From Moesziomyces globuligerus (lineage: Eukaryota; Basidiomycota; Ustilaginomycetes; Ustilaginales; Ustilaginaceae), in the NCBI GenBank assembly GCA_030849465.1, contig JARVLF010000015.1, forward strand, positions 186,001 to 250,000: DNA of 64,000 nucleotides, read 5' to 3'. The position numbers and the translations under genes were made by a program. Under the pieces are notes generated by a model, which saw only the letters and a list, made by a program, of their open reading frames with translations, searched no databases and had not been told where the DNA came from. Below are positions 28,124 through 38,278 of this stretch, piece after piece (positions within the stretch are counted from its first letter, which is position 1; each line of letters starts with the position of its first letter).

Positions 28124-29743
28124 GGGTTTGGTAGCACGTTGGTAATGCCGATGCGTCGGCTCCACGACTGAGAGCGCGATGTGTCTGTCGAGGTGTACAG
28201 CGGTGAGTGGCCGTTTTTGATGAGCCAGGAAAGCATTCGCAGCTACCGGTACGGGCGCGCAACAGGCAGGCGGCAACCGGCGTGGGGTGAGCGCCAAATG
28301 AGCGGCGAGAAGGATGAGGCGAGATGCATCTCTGCACGAATGGGCAATGTTGGATGGCGTGCAAGTGTGGGCAGGGCGGGGTCTAACGAGCTGTGGACGA
28401 AAACGAACCGGCCAAGCGCCCGGTACTATGGACAGAGCAAGGGCCGCGGGACGGTAGTGAGCCGTGGCGACGCGGCCGAGATGCGCGCAACGCGACGAGG
28501 TCAGAGCTGACGGGTACGGGAGTGAGGTGTAGCGGAGCATAGCAAAGCATAGCGAAGTACTGCGGATCGAGTGCAAGCGCAAGGTCGCTTGCCGAAGGGC
28601 CGAAGTTGGCTTGACAGACGCGCCTTTGTGTCCACCCTCGCCCACCCACCCGCTCTGGCATTGCATCCTCACTGGCATGAAGGGAGCCGACTCAGAGCTG
28701 GCTCTTCGCAGCCGCTGGCCACTGCAAAGCCAATGTCGAGCACAAACCCACTTGCTCCTCGCTCTGAGAATTTGTCGCCTCGACAAGTGGTCCAGCAGGG
28801 TTGAGCGCCGAGATGCTGGATGCATGACTTTCGGCGCTTGCTAATGCGCAGTCACCACCTTGCCATGGTCGCTGTTCCACCTGGTTCCGGATCTCGTACG
28901 TGCTTGCGTGGATCCCCGGTGGCGCATCTCTGATCTTCGGGCCAAAGAAACGACTAGGGCGATCCATGCTTCGCTTGCTGGCTCGTCTTCGCTCCTCCAG
29001 CCTGCGATTTGCGATGCGCCTAGCTCGAGATGCTGCTACAGTCAGTGGCAGCCGCAGGCTAGAATGTACATCCAGACCGATCCATGACACCTCCATATAC
29101 GCGACCCACCAGAGACCAGCCTTCGAGCAGGGCGGTTTGATGTTTGTACTGGCCTTGTCAGTGCGACGTATGATTGCAGGTGCGTCTGGCACATTGGCCT
29201 ATTCACGTCGCCTTGTGTGCCCGTCTGCCGGTTTCCGGCCCGATTGGCCACGTAAAGCTTCACACACCGCCTTTTCTGCGCACTGGTCAGGTACTCTGAC
29301 CGGTTGGTGCGACTGCTCCACAGCTATTCAACGTCTGTGCGACCGAGCTCGTCGTCACGCGGACCACTTGACTCATCTACAACATAACAGCCCCACCTCG
29401 GCCGCGACTCGCCACAGCGAAGCACTCGACCATCAGTCGGCCAACGCACCCCTCGACACATGCGTGAGCGCATGCGCCCCTCGCTCGACTCGCCAGCTCC
29501 ACCCATCTTCCTGCCACACACTTCACTCATCTGTGACACTACATCCCCATCGACAGTGACTGCCTACAGCGAAGCACTCGACCTTGGGCGGAGGCTTGGC
29601 ATCTCCACCGAAGCCTGGTGCATCACTCGCTCAGACGCACGCCTCGACGCAGGGCCTCGGTCGGCGCCGTTATCACTCTCGCTCACCTCGCCAGCCTCGC
29701 ACACCATGCTCCTTGAATCAGTAGACACGTCTATTGCGCGCAC
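28124..29743. other. large convergent gap without a recognised gene
   Basis: This 1,620-bp stretch lies between two convergent stops, far longer than the other convergent gaps here (113 and 114 bp). Frames of up to 219 codons occur but lack plausible protein composition. The right end holds a degenerate tandem repeat, listed separately. I see no tRNA or transposon ends. A decayed gene or non-coding RNA is possible. Confidence 0.5.
29365..29720. repeat. two degenerate tandem units of about 153 bp
   Basis: Unit A begins near 29365 and unit B near 29519. Both open with CACTT(G/C)ACTCATCT, both carry the identical 18-mer acagcgaagcactcgacc (29414-29431 and 29566-29583, offset 152), and both later have CTCGCCAGC. 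Between these anchors the copies differ greatly. The right boundary is uncertain. Confidence 0.55.
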
Positions 29744-31921
29744 CTATGCGAGATCCTTGTCGAGCTCGGCGAGCATGTCGTAGAGTTCGCCGTCGCGGAT
29801 GCTGGCGTAGATGACCGAGACGTAGCCGCCGGTGGTGTTCCACTGGCTAAACTCGCCCTCAAACTCATTGAGGTTCTCCTTGCCGTGCATGGGCACGCCG
29901 AGCGTCTTTCGGACAAACTCGTACGCCCGGCGCGTCTTGCCGAGCAGGTGGCTCGCGTGGCACGCGTACGGGTTGTCCAAGAACTCGACCGTCACCTCGC
30001 GGTAGATGCGCTCGGTCTGCGCCACGCCCTCGGCCCTCCACTTGACGATGTTCCTCAGCGGGTCGGCACCGCCGCCGCTCGGGAGCTCGCTAAAGTACTT
30101 GACCAGCACCGAGCTCGCGTCCTGGTAGGTCTCGACCAGCCGGTCCTTGAGGTCCTTGGACGAGGTCTCGTCGAGACGCTTGCTCATGCTCTTGAGCACG
30201 AGCGCCGCAATCTCCTTCTGCTTGGCCTCGTCCATCCATTCGCCAAAGTGCGCCGCCAGCTGCGCGAGGATGAGCGCCGGGAGCTGCTCGGCGACACGGT
30301 GCTGGAGCGCGCGGATGTCGAGCGCCTGGCAGAGGAGGTAGAGCGACCAGGCCTGGATCATCGAGAGGCACTCGACCGCCTGGAGCGTCTGGCGACTGCT
30401 GATGAGCGCGAGCGAGTTGATGGCCTGGTTGGCCATCTCGGCGCTCTGGACGTGCGTCGAGACGGGGTTGCCGAGGAACATGAGCTCCGAGGTGACGCTG
30501 GCGAGCGCAATGTCGATGCCCTTGGCGTGGAAGTTGAGCGAGAGGTCGGGCGTCGAGGCGAGGTTGGCCGGAAGGCCGCGGTTCATGGCCGGGTTGACGA
30601 GCTCGGTCATCTGCTGGAACGTCATCTTGCCCATGGCGCAGAGCGCGAGGCGGATCTTTTCGACGGCGTTGGTCATGGCCATGGCCTGGAAGTTGCCGCC
30701 GTGGTGGATGCGGCCATCGGCGTCGTAGGGGTCGATCATGGGGTTGTCCGTGGTGCTGTTGATCTCAATGTCGACGGAGCGCTTGGCGTTCTCAATGTCC
30801 TCGAGACCGGGTCCGACCCACTGCGAGGCGGTGCGGAGCGTGTAGCGGTCCTGGCGGAGCGTGCCGTTGTCCTCGGAGAAGAGGACGTGCTTTTCGTTTT
30901 CGAGGTGCTCGGCGAGCTGCGAGCCAGCGAGGAGGCCGCGGATGTAGCGGGCGCTCTTGATCTGGCCCGGATGCGGGCGGGCGACCTCGTGGATGAAGGG
31001 CGCAAAGCTGGCGTCGGTGCCCTTGAGCGCCTCGACGGCCATGGCGGTGGTGAGCTGGGTGAGCGAGGCGAGCTTCTCGGCCTCGTAGGTGGCGAGGCCT
31101 GCGACCGAGGCGGAGAAGGCGGTGCCGTTGAGCAGGCCGAGCGCCTCCTTGGGCTCGTAGCGCACGGGCTCGATGTTGTGCATGCGGCAGGCCTCGTCGG
31201 CGGTGACCTTGACGCGCTGACCGGACTTGTCGGTGACCCAGCAGTAGATGCCGCGCTGGCCGGCGAGCGCACCGGCGACGTAGCTGAGCGGGCTGAGATC
31301 GCCACTGGCCGAGATGCTGGAGCGGACGGGGACGACGGGGGTGACGTTGTTGTGGAGGAAGAGCTTCTGCATCTTGTCGAGGACCTCCCAGCGGACGCCC
31401 GAGTGGCCGCGCATGAGGGAGCTGAGGCGGACGACGATGGCGCCGCGGACCCAGGCCTCTGGCATGACGAGCGAGGTCTCGGTGTCGGTGAGCGGGAGGG
31501 CAAAGGGAGCCGAGCTAGGCTCGCCGGTGGGGAAGGAGGAAGGAACGGGGAGGACGCCGCACTGCTGCATCTGGAGGAGGGCGAGCTGGAGTGCGCGGGT
31601 GTTTGCGGTCCTCGAGTTGGCGGAACCACCGAAGCCCGTGTTGATGCCGTAGATCGACTCGCCGCGGTCGAGCTTTGCGATGAGAGAGTGGACCGAGTCG
31701 TCGATGCGCTTGCGGACGGCGGGCGACGAGTCGAGCACGGGGACGTGGCCGTAGCGTGCCGAGGCGACGAGGCCCTGGATCTTGAGCGTGTTGCCGTCGA
31801 TGACGACCTGCTCGGTGCGGAAGGAGGAAGCCTTGCGGAGCTTGGTATCCGAGGGCTGCACGAGCAAGCCGGGGCGCGCGGGCGCCTCGACGGGCGGGAG
31901 CACAGCAGCAGTAGGCGCCAT
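29744..31921 (-). CDS. PAL: phenylalanine ammonia-lyase
   Basis: A 725-residue cytosolic enzyme that deaminates L-phenylalanine to trans-cinnamate and ammonia. The Ala-Ser-Gly triad that forms the MIO electrophile is A205-S206-G207 in SSISASGDLSPLSY. The Tyr-loop motif IYGINTGFGGSA comes earlier, and the substrate-binding region includes NSTTDNPMID and a conserved HGGNFQAMAM. Length fits fungal PALs (about 700-740). Single exon; ATG at 31921 opens a short variable leader. In fungi the enzyme mostly serves catabolism of Phe as a carbon or nitrogen source; smut PALs are known. Tyr versus Phe preference cannot be settled by eye. It converges on the TMEM135-like gene. Confidence 0.97.
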   Translation of the reverse strand: MAPTAAVLPPVEAPARPGLLVQPSDTKLRKASSFRTEQVVIDGNTLKIQGLVASARYGHVPVLDSSPAVRKRIDDSVHSLIAKLDRGESIYGINTGFGGSANSRTANTRALQLALLQMQQCGVLPVPSSFPTGEPSSAPFALPLTDTETSLVMPEAWVRGAIVVRLSSLMRGHSGVRWEVLDKMQKLFLHNNVTPVVPVRSSISASGDLSPLSYVAGALAGQRGIYCWVTDKSGQRVKVTADEACRMHNIEPVRYEPKEALGLLNGTAFSASVAGLATYEAEKLASLTQLTTAMAVEALKGTDASFAPFIHEVARPHPGQIKSARYIRGLLAGSQLAEHLENEKHVLFSEDNGTLRQDRYTLRTASQWVGPGLEDIENAKRSVDIEINSTTDNPMIDPYDADGRIHHGGNFQAMAMTNAVEKIRLALCAMGKMTFQQMTELVNPAMNRGLPANLASTPDLSLNFHAKGIDIALASVTSELMFLGNPVSTHVQSAEMANQAINSLALISSRQTLQAVECLSMIQAWSLYLLCQALDIRALQHRVAEQLPALILAQLAAHFGEWMDEAKQKEIAALVLKSMSKRLDETSSKDLKDRLVETYQDASSVLVKYFSELPSGGGADPLRNIVKWRAEGVAQTERIYREVTVEFLDNPYACHASHLLGKTRRAYEFVRKTLGVPMHGKENLNEFEGEFSQWNTTGGYVSVIYASIRDGELYDMLAELDKDLA

Positions 31922-32938
31922 TGTGGGGAATGCTTGCGGAGCAAGGTGAAAGCGGGGGAAGCGAGGGAAGCGAGAGCAAATGCGGAGCGCTTGTCAGGTC
32001 GAAGAGGGGACGCGATGTACAAGAAGGAAAAAAGTACAGCAGCTACGATGGTGGATTCACAAGGGGACGGTGACGGTGAGAAGCGGTTGAGGATGGCTTC
32101 TTATACAGGTCTGGGGTGGCCTCTCAGGGCGAGGGAGAGGCGGTCCTGTCATCTTGCGTTGGGGCATTCTTGGTCTCATGGCGCTTATCGGACTCGCGGT
32201 TGGTTTGAGCCGACTAGCCCACCACTGCGCAGTCGCTCCATTTGGGTTATGAAACGTAGTCAGCGGGACGCAAACCAAAGTGGGTCCTCCAACTGGCAAT
32301 GCAGCGATGCCGACCGACGCCGGGCCGTGTTGGCATTGCCTTTGCTCGAGCAGCAGCCCACCTCGCCTGCGCCCAACCAAAAAGAAAAGGAAAAAAGTGA
32401 GAGCGGAATAGCCGATGATAGCCAGCGAGCGCCATGCCATGGCTTGCGATGTGCTGGTATCGAAGCTCCTCCGCACACGCACCTCGGCGCCACGCAGGGT
32501 TCGACTTGGGGGCCTTGGCCTGCATCTCGACCCGACCTTTGGCGATCCGCCGTGCATGGCTGTGGAGAAAGTGCCGCTCGAGCGACGCGCGCTTTTTCGG
32601 TCGTTTCGCATTTATCGGTCCTCCCCCCTCCGCAGTACTGCCACCCCGCACTGTCACGCGGCCCCGGAAATCCACAGAAATTGGCCAGCGCGCATCGAGT
32701 TGTGCGGAATGCTGCCTCCCGAACCACCCTGCGCCACGACAGGAATGCACACCCCGCGACCCAATCTCGTTCGCGTTCTCGTCAAGGCCCGATCGATCCC
32801 ATCCCATCCGATCCGATCCACTTCATGTCAACTCTCCCCACCCTCCCCACTCTACTATGCCCACTCGCAAGGCTGCGCAATCGATACGATTGCGTAGATG
32901 GTGAAAAACAGACACGCACCGGCCCGTCAGCGATTTGA
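31922..32938. other. PAL promoter region
   Basis: A 1,017-bp gap between the PAL start and the stop of the upstream epimerase-family gene (same strand). It holds a TATA box (next entry). Open frames on the plus strand here are continuations of the antisense of PAL and are not genes. Confidence 0.5.
32100..32105 (-). promoter_or_regulatory. TATA box of PAL
   Basis: TATAAG on the minus strand, about 180 bp before the PAL ATG, at a usual distance for a fungal promoter with a moderate leader. Confidence 0.45.
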
Positions 32939-33955
32939 CTAGCCGCTCGAGCTGGCCTGCGCCGCAAGAAAGTCCTGGAACTCCTTGACGTTGGCCTCGA
33001 AGCCGCCCTGGTCGACCTTGAAGCCGAGGCTGAGCGCAAAGGCGTTGTCGAAGACGGCGGGCAAGGTGGCGACAAGTCGTTCGCACACCTCGTCCTTCTC
33101 AAAGCGGATGCGGGCGACCGCCTGGTCGCCTGCGACGTTGCAGAGCGCGTCGATCTGGTCGCGCACGCTGACGGTGAAGCCGGGGAGGTTGACGGCTCGG
33201 CTGAATCTTGGGAATCTGTCTGCGGCGATGTCTTTTGCGATGACAAAGTTCTCGAGCACCGTACTGGGGCTACTGATCCAGAGCTTTGTCGAGTCGAGTG
33301 CTGGATCGTTGATGTCCTTACCGATGGGGCAGGAGGCTTCGAGGCCCTGGAGGGGTTCGCGGATGATTCCGGATACGAACGCCGTCGTAGCTGCAGCAGG
33401 TGCACCTGGACGCACAGTGATCGTGGGAAGTCGAACGGCTCTTCCATCGATATATCCCTTGCGCGAGTATTCGGTGATGAGGTATTCGCACATGACTTTG
33501 GCTGTGCCGTAGTTGGATTCGGGTCGAGGATACGTGTCTGGCGTAACGACATCGGGTAGTTTGCCACCAAACACACCTACCGACGAAGCAAACACCACCT
33601 TGATCCCAGGCACCAGCCTTCGGGCTGCATCGAGCAGAGCTCGCGTCGAGTCAAAGTTGACCCGAAACCCCATGTCCCAGTTCTCCTCGGAGCCTTTCGA
33701 CATGATCCCGTGCAGCGAGTAGATCACCTCGGGCAATCCCAGTTCGGTTCGAAAGATCGAATCCACTCCGCCAGACGTCGTCAGGTCCGCACCGATCGAC
33801 ACAAACTTGATCCCATTCGTCTTGGGTCCAGGCGGCGCTTGAACATCGACGAGAATGAAGTCAAACGTCGTACAAGGCTGCGCCCGAACCAGCGTATCCG
33901 CCAGCATCGATCCTAGAAACCCACCCGCACCTGTAATCAACACCGTAGTCGTCAT
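32939..33955 (-). CDS. NAD-dependent epimerase-family dehydrogenase, DenD-like
   Basis: A 338-residue extended short-chain dehydrogenase. The Rossmann glycine motif is TGAGGFLG near the N-terminus, followed by an Asp at the end of the second strand (LVDVQAP) that favours NAD. The catalytic Ser is in FASSVGVFGG and the Tyr-Lys pair in YGTAKVMCEY. The stretch RLPTITVRPGAPAAATTAFVSGIIREPL resembles D-erythronate dehydrogenase (DenD), which oxidises C4 sugar acids, but close relatives act on other sugars, so the substrate is open. The ATG at 33955 gives MTTTVLITGAGG; the frame extends slightly upstream without another ATG. Single exon, upstream of PAL on the same strand. Confidence 0.75.
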   Translation of the reverse strand: MTTTVLITGAGGFLGSMLADTLVRAQPCTTFDFILVDVQAPPGPKTNGIKFVSIGADLTTSGGVDSIFRTELGLPEVIYSLHGIMSKGSEENWDMGFRVNFDSTRALLDAARRLVPGIKVVFASSVGVFGGKLPDVVTPDTYPRPESNYGTAKVMCEYLITEYSRKGYIDGRAVRLPTITVRPGAPAAATTAFVSGIIREPLQGLEASCPIGKDINDPALDSTKLWISSPSTVLENFVIAKDIAADRFPRFSRAVNLPGFTVSVRDQIDALCNVAGDQAVARIRFEKDEVCERLVATLPAVFDNAFALSLGFKVDQGGFEANVKEFQDFLAAQASSSG

Positions 33956-34280
33956 CCTGCCACGTTCGTGATTGGGAAACAAGTTCTTGGTGGCTCAACG
34001 ACAACACCGAGGACGATCAGTCTGGCGTTATAGCTTGCTCGCCTCGCTCGACGTTGCGCATCTCGACGTGGGGGAGCAGACCGTGCACGGTGGAAACGCG
34101 CCGCCTCCACCCTTTGATTTTTGGGCGTTCATTTTCCCCCACACTTCCCCCGCACAAGCAGGGTCCGCTCAATTCGCCGAACCATGCTCTCCACACGCGC
34201 ACACCTTCGCACACCTTGACCCATCTCACAGCTTCTTCCAAATCATTGATTGCGTTCGGCCACTTCAACGTGCGATGCCT
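33956..34280. other. intergenic, DenD-like gene promoter
   Basis: A 325-bp gap between the DenD-like start and the stop of the HyuB gene on the same strand. No motif stands out. Confidence 0.4.
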
Positions 34281-36206
34281 CTACGCCCCCAGCTGGAGAG
34301 CACTCCACTCGGCCACGCTCCCCTTAGCTCGCGTCGTATGGTGGGGCGCCCGCACACTGTGCACATCGCGCGGATCCACCTTCTCCCCTTCCGCGGACAC
34401 GACCCCACTCGGCGAGTTCTCGTCATTGAGCAGCGGCGCCATCCTACCGGATGCGTTGCGCTGGTTGATCGGCGCCTTCTCCTCTCCATCAACTTGCTTT
34501 CCGCTTGCGCCCCAGCCGCCTCCGCCCGGAGTATTGATGACGATGCGGTCGCCGCGGCCCATGGGCGTGGTGTTCTTGCCGCTCAGGTTGATCACTCGCG
34601 CCGGCGCCGTTCCTTCCTCCTCGCCCTCGCGTAGATCGCCGTCCTCCTGCCTGCGCTGCTTGACCCACAGATTGAGCCCCTTTTGCGCACTCTCGCCGCC
34701 CTCGAGACCGTAGGGCGCAAACACCCTGCGCTCGCTCAAGATCGACACCTGAATGCCCGGCGAGAGAAACTCAATGTCCCGCACCACTCCGTCGCCTCCA
34801 CGTAGCGCGCCGTCGCCACCGGACCCATCCCGCAGCGAGAACTCGCGCAGCACCACGGGGTATCTGCGCTCCATGATCTCCGGGTCTGTGATGCGCGTGT
34901 TCGTCATGTGCGTGTGCACGCCCGAAGTCCCATGCCAGTACGGCCCCGCTCCCGACCCACCGGCGATCGTCTCGTAGTATCCAAACCCCTCCACGTGGTT
35001 TCCTTCCTGATCCTTTCCTCCCAGGCCGAAGGTGAGGTTGTTCGTATCGCCCTGACTCGCCGCCGCCGCGTTGAACGCCTTGAGGACGACGTCGGTGATA
35101 CGCTGGCTCGTCAGCACATTGCCACCCACCACTGCGGCTGTCTCGGACGGATCCAGCAGCGAGCCCTTGGGGATGCGGATGTCGATGGGCGTCAAACACC
35201 CCTGGTTGAGCGGGATCTCGGACGACACCATGCAACGCAGGCAATAGATGATTGCCGACGATACCACCGAGCGCGGGCAGTTGAAGTTGGCCGCCACCTC
35301 GGGTCCCGTGCCCTCAAAGTCGAACACTGCCGAGCCCTCGTCGGTGTTGATGTCGACGCTCAGCTCGATCGGCGTACCGTCGTCCATATGCTCGACCGCA
35401 TGCAGACGCTTGGTGCCCATGCGCTTGGCCACATCCTTGAGCAACGAGCGCACCGCCATCTCGGCATTGGTGCGGATGTACTCCATGTAGCGCTGAACCA
35501 TGTCGAGCCCCCATTCGGCGACGAGGGAGTGGATGAGGTTGATTCCCTTCTGGTTGGCAGCAATCTGAGCTTGAAGGTCGCTTTCGACATCGCGGAAGCA
35601 GCGAGTGCCCGAGCATCCAGGATACTGCGCGGGCTCCTCGAGCATGTAGTGCTCGAGACCCTTGCGGTCGAACGTGCCCTCGCTCACGATCTTGAACGAC
35701 TTGATGCGAGCGCCCTCTTCAAAGAGGGTCTTGGACGTCGGTGGCATCGATCCGGCCGTGATGCCGCCGATATCGGCATGGTGGCCGCGGCTGGCGCAGA
35801 AGAAGATGATTTCGTCCGAGTCGGCGGCGTGGCAGGGCGTGATGCATGTGATGTCCGGCAGATGCGAGCCGCCAGCCACAGGCATGTTGGCCATGATCAC
35901 ATCGCCGCGCTTCATCGTCTCACCGATCGAGGCGAGATAATCGACCTGGAATTTGACCGCGAACGACATGGATCCAAGGTGGACGGGCAGATGCGGCGCA
36001 TTGGCGACGAGCGAGCCATCGGGGCTGAAGAGCGCACACGAGAAGTCGAGTCGCTCCTTGATGTTGGTCGAGATTGAAGTCTGCTGCAGCGACTTGCCCA
36101 TCGACTCGGCCACGGACATGAAGCGGTTGGCGAACAGCGAGAGAAGGATGGGGTCGGGCCCCGCATCCTGCTGCGCGGCGCTGCTCTTGGCAGCCATCGT
36201 GTGCAT
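34281..36206 (-). CDS. hydantoinase B / 5-oxoprolinase beta-half (HyuB-only)
   Basis: A 641-residue protein equal to the C-terminal half of eukaryotic 5-oxoprolinase, which opens 5-oxoproline to glutamate with ATP in the glutathione cycle. The start of the HyuB domain is clear ([20 protein letters not shown] then [15 protein letters not shown]), and it runs through [26 protein letters not shown] and the closing [10 protein letters not shown], plus a tail of about 80 residues. Fungal 5-oxoprolinases are normally single chains of about 1,250-1,300 residues with the ATP-binding HyuA half first. No HyuA-like frame exists on this strand upstream. ATG 36206 (MHTMAAKSS) is the first available. It may be a standalone subunit, a truncated gene or a repurposed hydantoinase. 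Confidence 0.85.
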   Translation of the reverse strand: MHTMAAKSSAAQQDAGPDPILLSLFANRFMSVAESMGKSLQQTSISTNIKERLDFSCALFSPDGSLVANAPHLPVHLGSMSFAVKFQVDYLASIGETMKRGDVIMANMPVAGGSHLPDITCITPCHAADSDEIIFFCASRGHHADIGGITAGSMPPTSKTLFEEGARIKSFKIVSEGTFDRKGLEHYMLEEPAQYPGCSGTRCFRDVESDLQAQIAANQKGINLIHSLVAEWGLDMVQRYMEYIRTNAEMAVRSLLKDVAKRMGTKRLHAVEHMDDGTPIELSVDINTDEGSAVFDFEGTGPEVAANFNCPRSVVSSAIIYCLRCMVSSEIPLNQGCLTPIDIRIPKGSLLDPSETAAVVGGNVLTSQRITDVVLKAFNAAAASQGDTNNLTFGLGGKDQEGNHVEGFGYYETIAGGSGAGPYWHGTSGVHTHMTNTRITDPEIMERRYPVVLREFSLRDGSGGDGALRGGDGVVRDIEFLSPGIQVSILSERRVFAPYGLEGGESAQKGLNLWVKQRRQEDGDLREGEEEGTAPARVINLSGKNTTPMGRGDRIVINTPGGGGWGASGKQVDGEEKAPINQRNASGRMAPLLNDENSPSGVVSAEGEKVDPRDVHSVRAPHHTTRAKGSVAEWSALQLGA

Positions 36207-36892
36207 ATCAACGGCAGCGGACGGCCGAGATCCAAAGAAGAGAAAGCGGAGTTGATGGTTGTCGGTCAAGTCGAGGGAGCGAAACCAAGCTGGACAAGCT
36301 CAGCTAATCGATAGAAGAGGGAGTGGCTACGCCTTCGACAAGGGTGATGAGGTGTTGAGGGATGCGTGACGAAAAGTGACCGTTGCGGAGAAGATGTGCT
36401 TCCCTCCAAAGCTGCTGCACAGCGGCACCGCGCGCCCGGCTTGCTCGGCCTCCGCCACGGCCTCCATTCCGGCAATTTCTTTAGAGGACTCAATCGCCGA
36501 TTTTGGCTTCAGAATTCATCGGTGGTTGTATCGGGCATACACAAACCTTTGCCTTGCAAGTTCTGCTTCACTCGGATCCAACAGGCGTACAGAAGGTCGG
36601 AAGAGAGATTTAATAATGAAAGGGGGCGAGGGTATGTTCAAGACGGTGCACGCTGGCCGGTAAGAGGTCGATGCGCGTAGGCGGACGTCGACTGGCCATG
36701 CGGTACAGCGGTATGCGAGGAATGGACGCAGACTTTCTGCGAAGATTGGAAAGAGTTGAGCGAGCGATCGACGGGGTGGACCAGGAAGCATGCGTTGTCA
36801 GAAAGGAATGTGGGAGAGGCAACGAGAGCTTAGTTTGAGCAGAGGACCGAATGGCTTAAGCTTATTTTCCGCGAGTCTGAACTGTATGCTGC

Positions 36893-37069
36893 TCAGAGCA
36901 GGCTGGCGATGCCGACGGCGATGGCCGAAACGAAAGTCAGCGCAGCAACGCCCATGTTCGGGGAGACAGCGCCGTTGCTGGCAGGGGTACCTGTTGACGA
37001 AGGACGGCTGCCGGAGCTGGAAGCCGACATGCTGGTCGATGCCTGTGGATCGGCGACGCGGCTGCACCA
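36893..37069 (-). pseudogene. orphan exon encoding a GPI-anchor-like C-terminus
   Basis: The minus-strand frame from 37069 (just after an in-frame TAA) to the stop at 36893 ends with a Ser/Thr-rich stretch (STSMSASSSGSRPSSTGTPA), then SNGAVSPN and a hydrophobic end (MGVAALTFVSAIAVGIASLL). This is the layout of a GPI-anchored surface protein's tail. A possible acceptor is the CAG before GCATCG, at about 37043. I could not find matching upstream exons or a signal peptide within 1 kb. It may be the last exon of a gene with short exons, a remnant, or chance. Confidence 0.4.
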
Positions 37070-38126
37070 TTACCGAACCAGCGACGTGCCCACATGCCTA
37101 GACTGGCAATTGGCCGAGTTGGAACCCGCACCTCGCATCCGTGGCGTGTCGTGATGACTAGAAGTGAATCCTCAAAAGCGTGGTCTCGCATTGAGAGGTG
37201 GGATCCTCAGCATACAGGAGAAGGCAGCGAGGATGCGGACAAGCGACGTGTACTTGTGCTTGCTTGCTGCATCCACTGTAACAAGGCGCAGACTCAGTCG
37301 GAGGACGATCTGAGTCTCGACCATGCGAGATGTGCAAGTACACCGAGCCATGCCGCCGCCGAATGGTCGGTGGAATAGTGGCAGCAGTACGCTGCAGATC
37401 TCGGGGTTGCGAGGTGCATGTCTCGGTGCGCAGCGGTCCAGACAATAGCAGGTAGCACAGCAGGTAGCACAGTGCGTACCGTACAGTAGCGCGCCCTCGC
37501 CTCGCTTGGGCCTGCCAGTCGCTTTTCGACGTGCCCGCGCTCGATTTGGCGAGCTGTCGCTTCTCAGGGGGGGGCTCTTGCATGTGGCTTCAGCCCAAAA
37601 GTTCCACCGATGACAAATCGACACGAAAATCGTTCAGATGTTGGATCCTGCGGAGTCGACATGACCGATAAAATTCCCATCCGGATCGGACGCGGTTGCT
37701 GTCACCTTGAGCAGATCTCTGCTCAGACGTGCCTCGCCCCGCGTGGAAAGTACGAGAAGGTTCGCGGCTCAGACACCGAGGCTGAGCCAAAAGCTTCCAC
37801 GGCGTTCAGGGTCTCTGCCAGGGTCCACTCTGTGCGCACTCGGCCAATTTCCAGCGCTTTCTGCATGCATCGCTGAGCATCCATACGCATCTGCCAGCCT
37901 CCGTGCCCGTCCATCGGCCTCTGTTTGGCGCTTCCATGAGCCTCGAGACGCTTGCCGAAGCCAGGGTCCAAGCGTACCATTGCGTCTTCGGAGTTAGCTG
38001 TCAACGCTCCCTGACCGCCCTCCGCCCAGCCGCCTCCACCATGCTGCGTCACCCTGCTCCATCTGCCCGTTCGTACGGCACCCCACTCGACGTCCCGCAG
38101 CACCGCCCCTCGAGGAGACCACTATC

Positions 38127-38133
38127 TATAAAG
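38127..38133 (+). promoter_or_regulatory. TATA box of HSP20-like gene
   Basis: A perfect TATAAAG about 150 bp before the ATG. Farther upstream, at 37756-37763, lies one GAA-GG-TTC inverted pair that could be part of a heat-shock element, though a single pair is weak evidence. Confidence 0.55.
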
Positions 38134-38278
38134 ACTGCCCTTCCTTGACCGTATTCTTTTCTCATTCCATCAACAGTCTCAGATATTCTCACATCCAGGA
38201 CTCCACTGCCTCTACTTTCGATACTCCACATTGCCCGCTCCTCTGCACTTCTCTTCACCGCGCTGCCCAACAGACACA

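Larger units (their letters stand above)
36207..38278. other. gene-poor region between HyuB and HSP20-like genes
   Basis: A 2,072-bp divergent gap. It carries an orphan GPI-tail-like exon on the minus strand (36893-37069) and the HSP20-like promoter at its right end. The remainder shows short, low-quality frames only. Confidence 0.5.

Noticed and set aside
28900..29559. A 219-codon plus-strand frame downstream of the TMEM135-like gene
   Set aside because: Composition is rich in Arg, Ser, His and Cys with no order; it overlaps the degenerate tandem repeat and lacks domain or signal.
29885..32938. A 1,017-codon open frame on the plus strand
   Set aside because: It is antisense to phenylalanine ammonia-lyase, has skewed Glu/Gly/Arg/Val composition and no domain; high GC at third positions removes stops opposite real genes.
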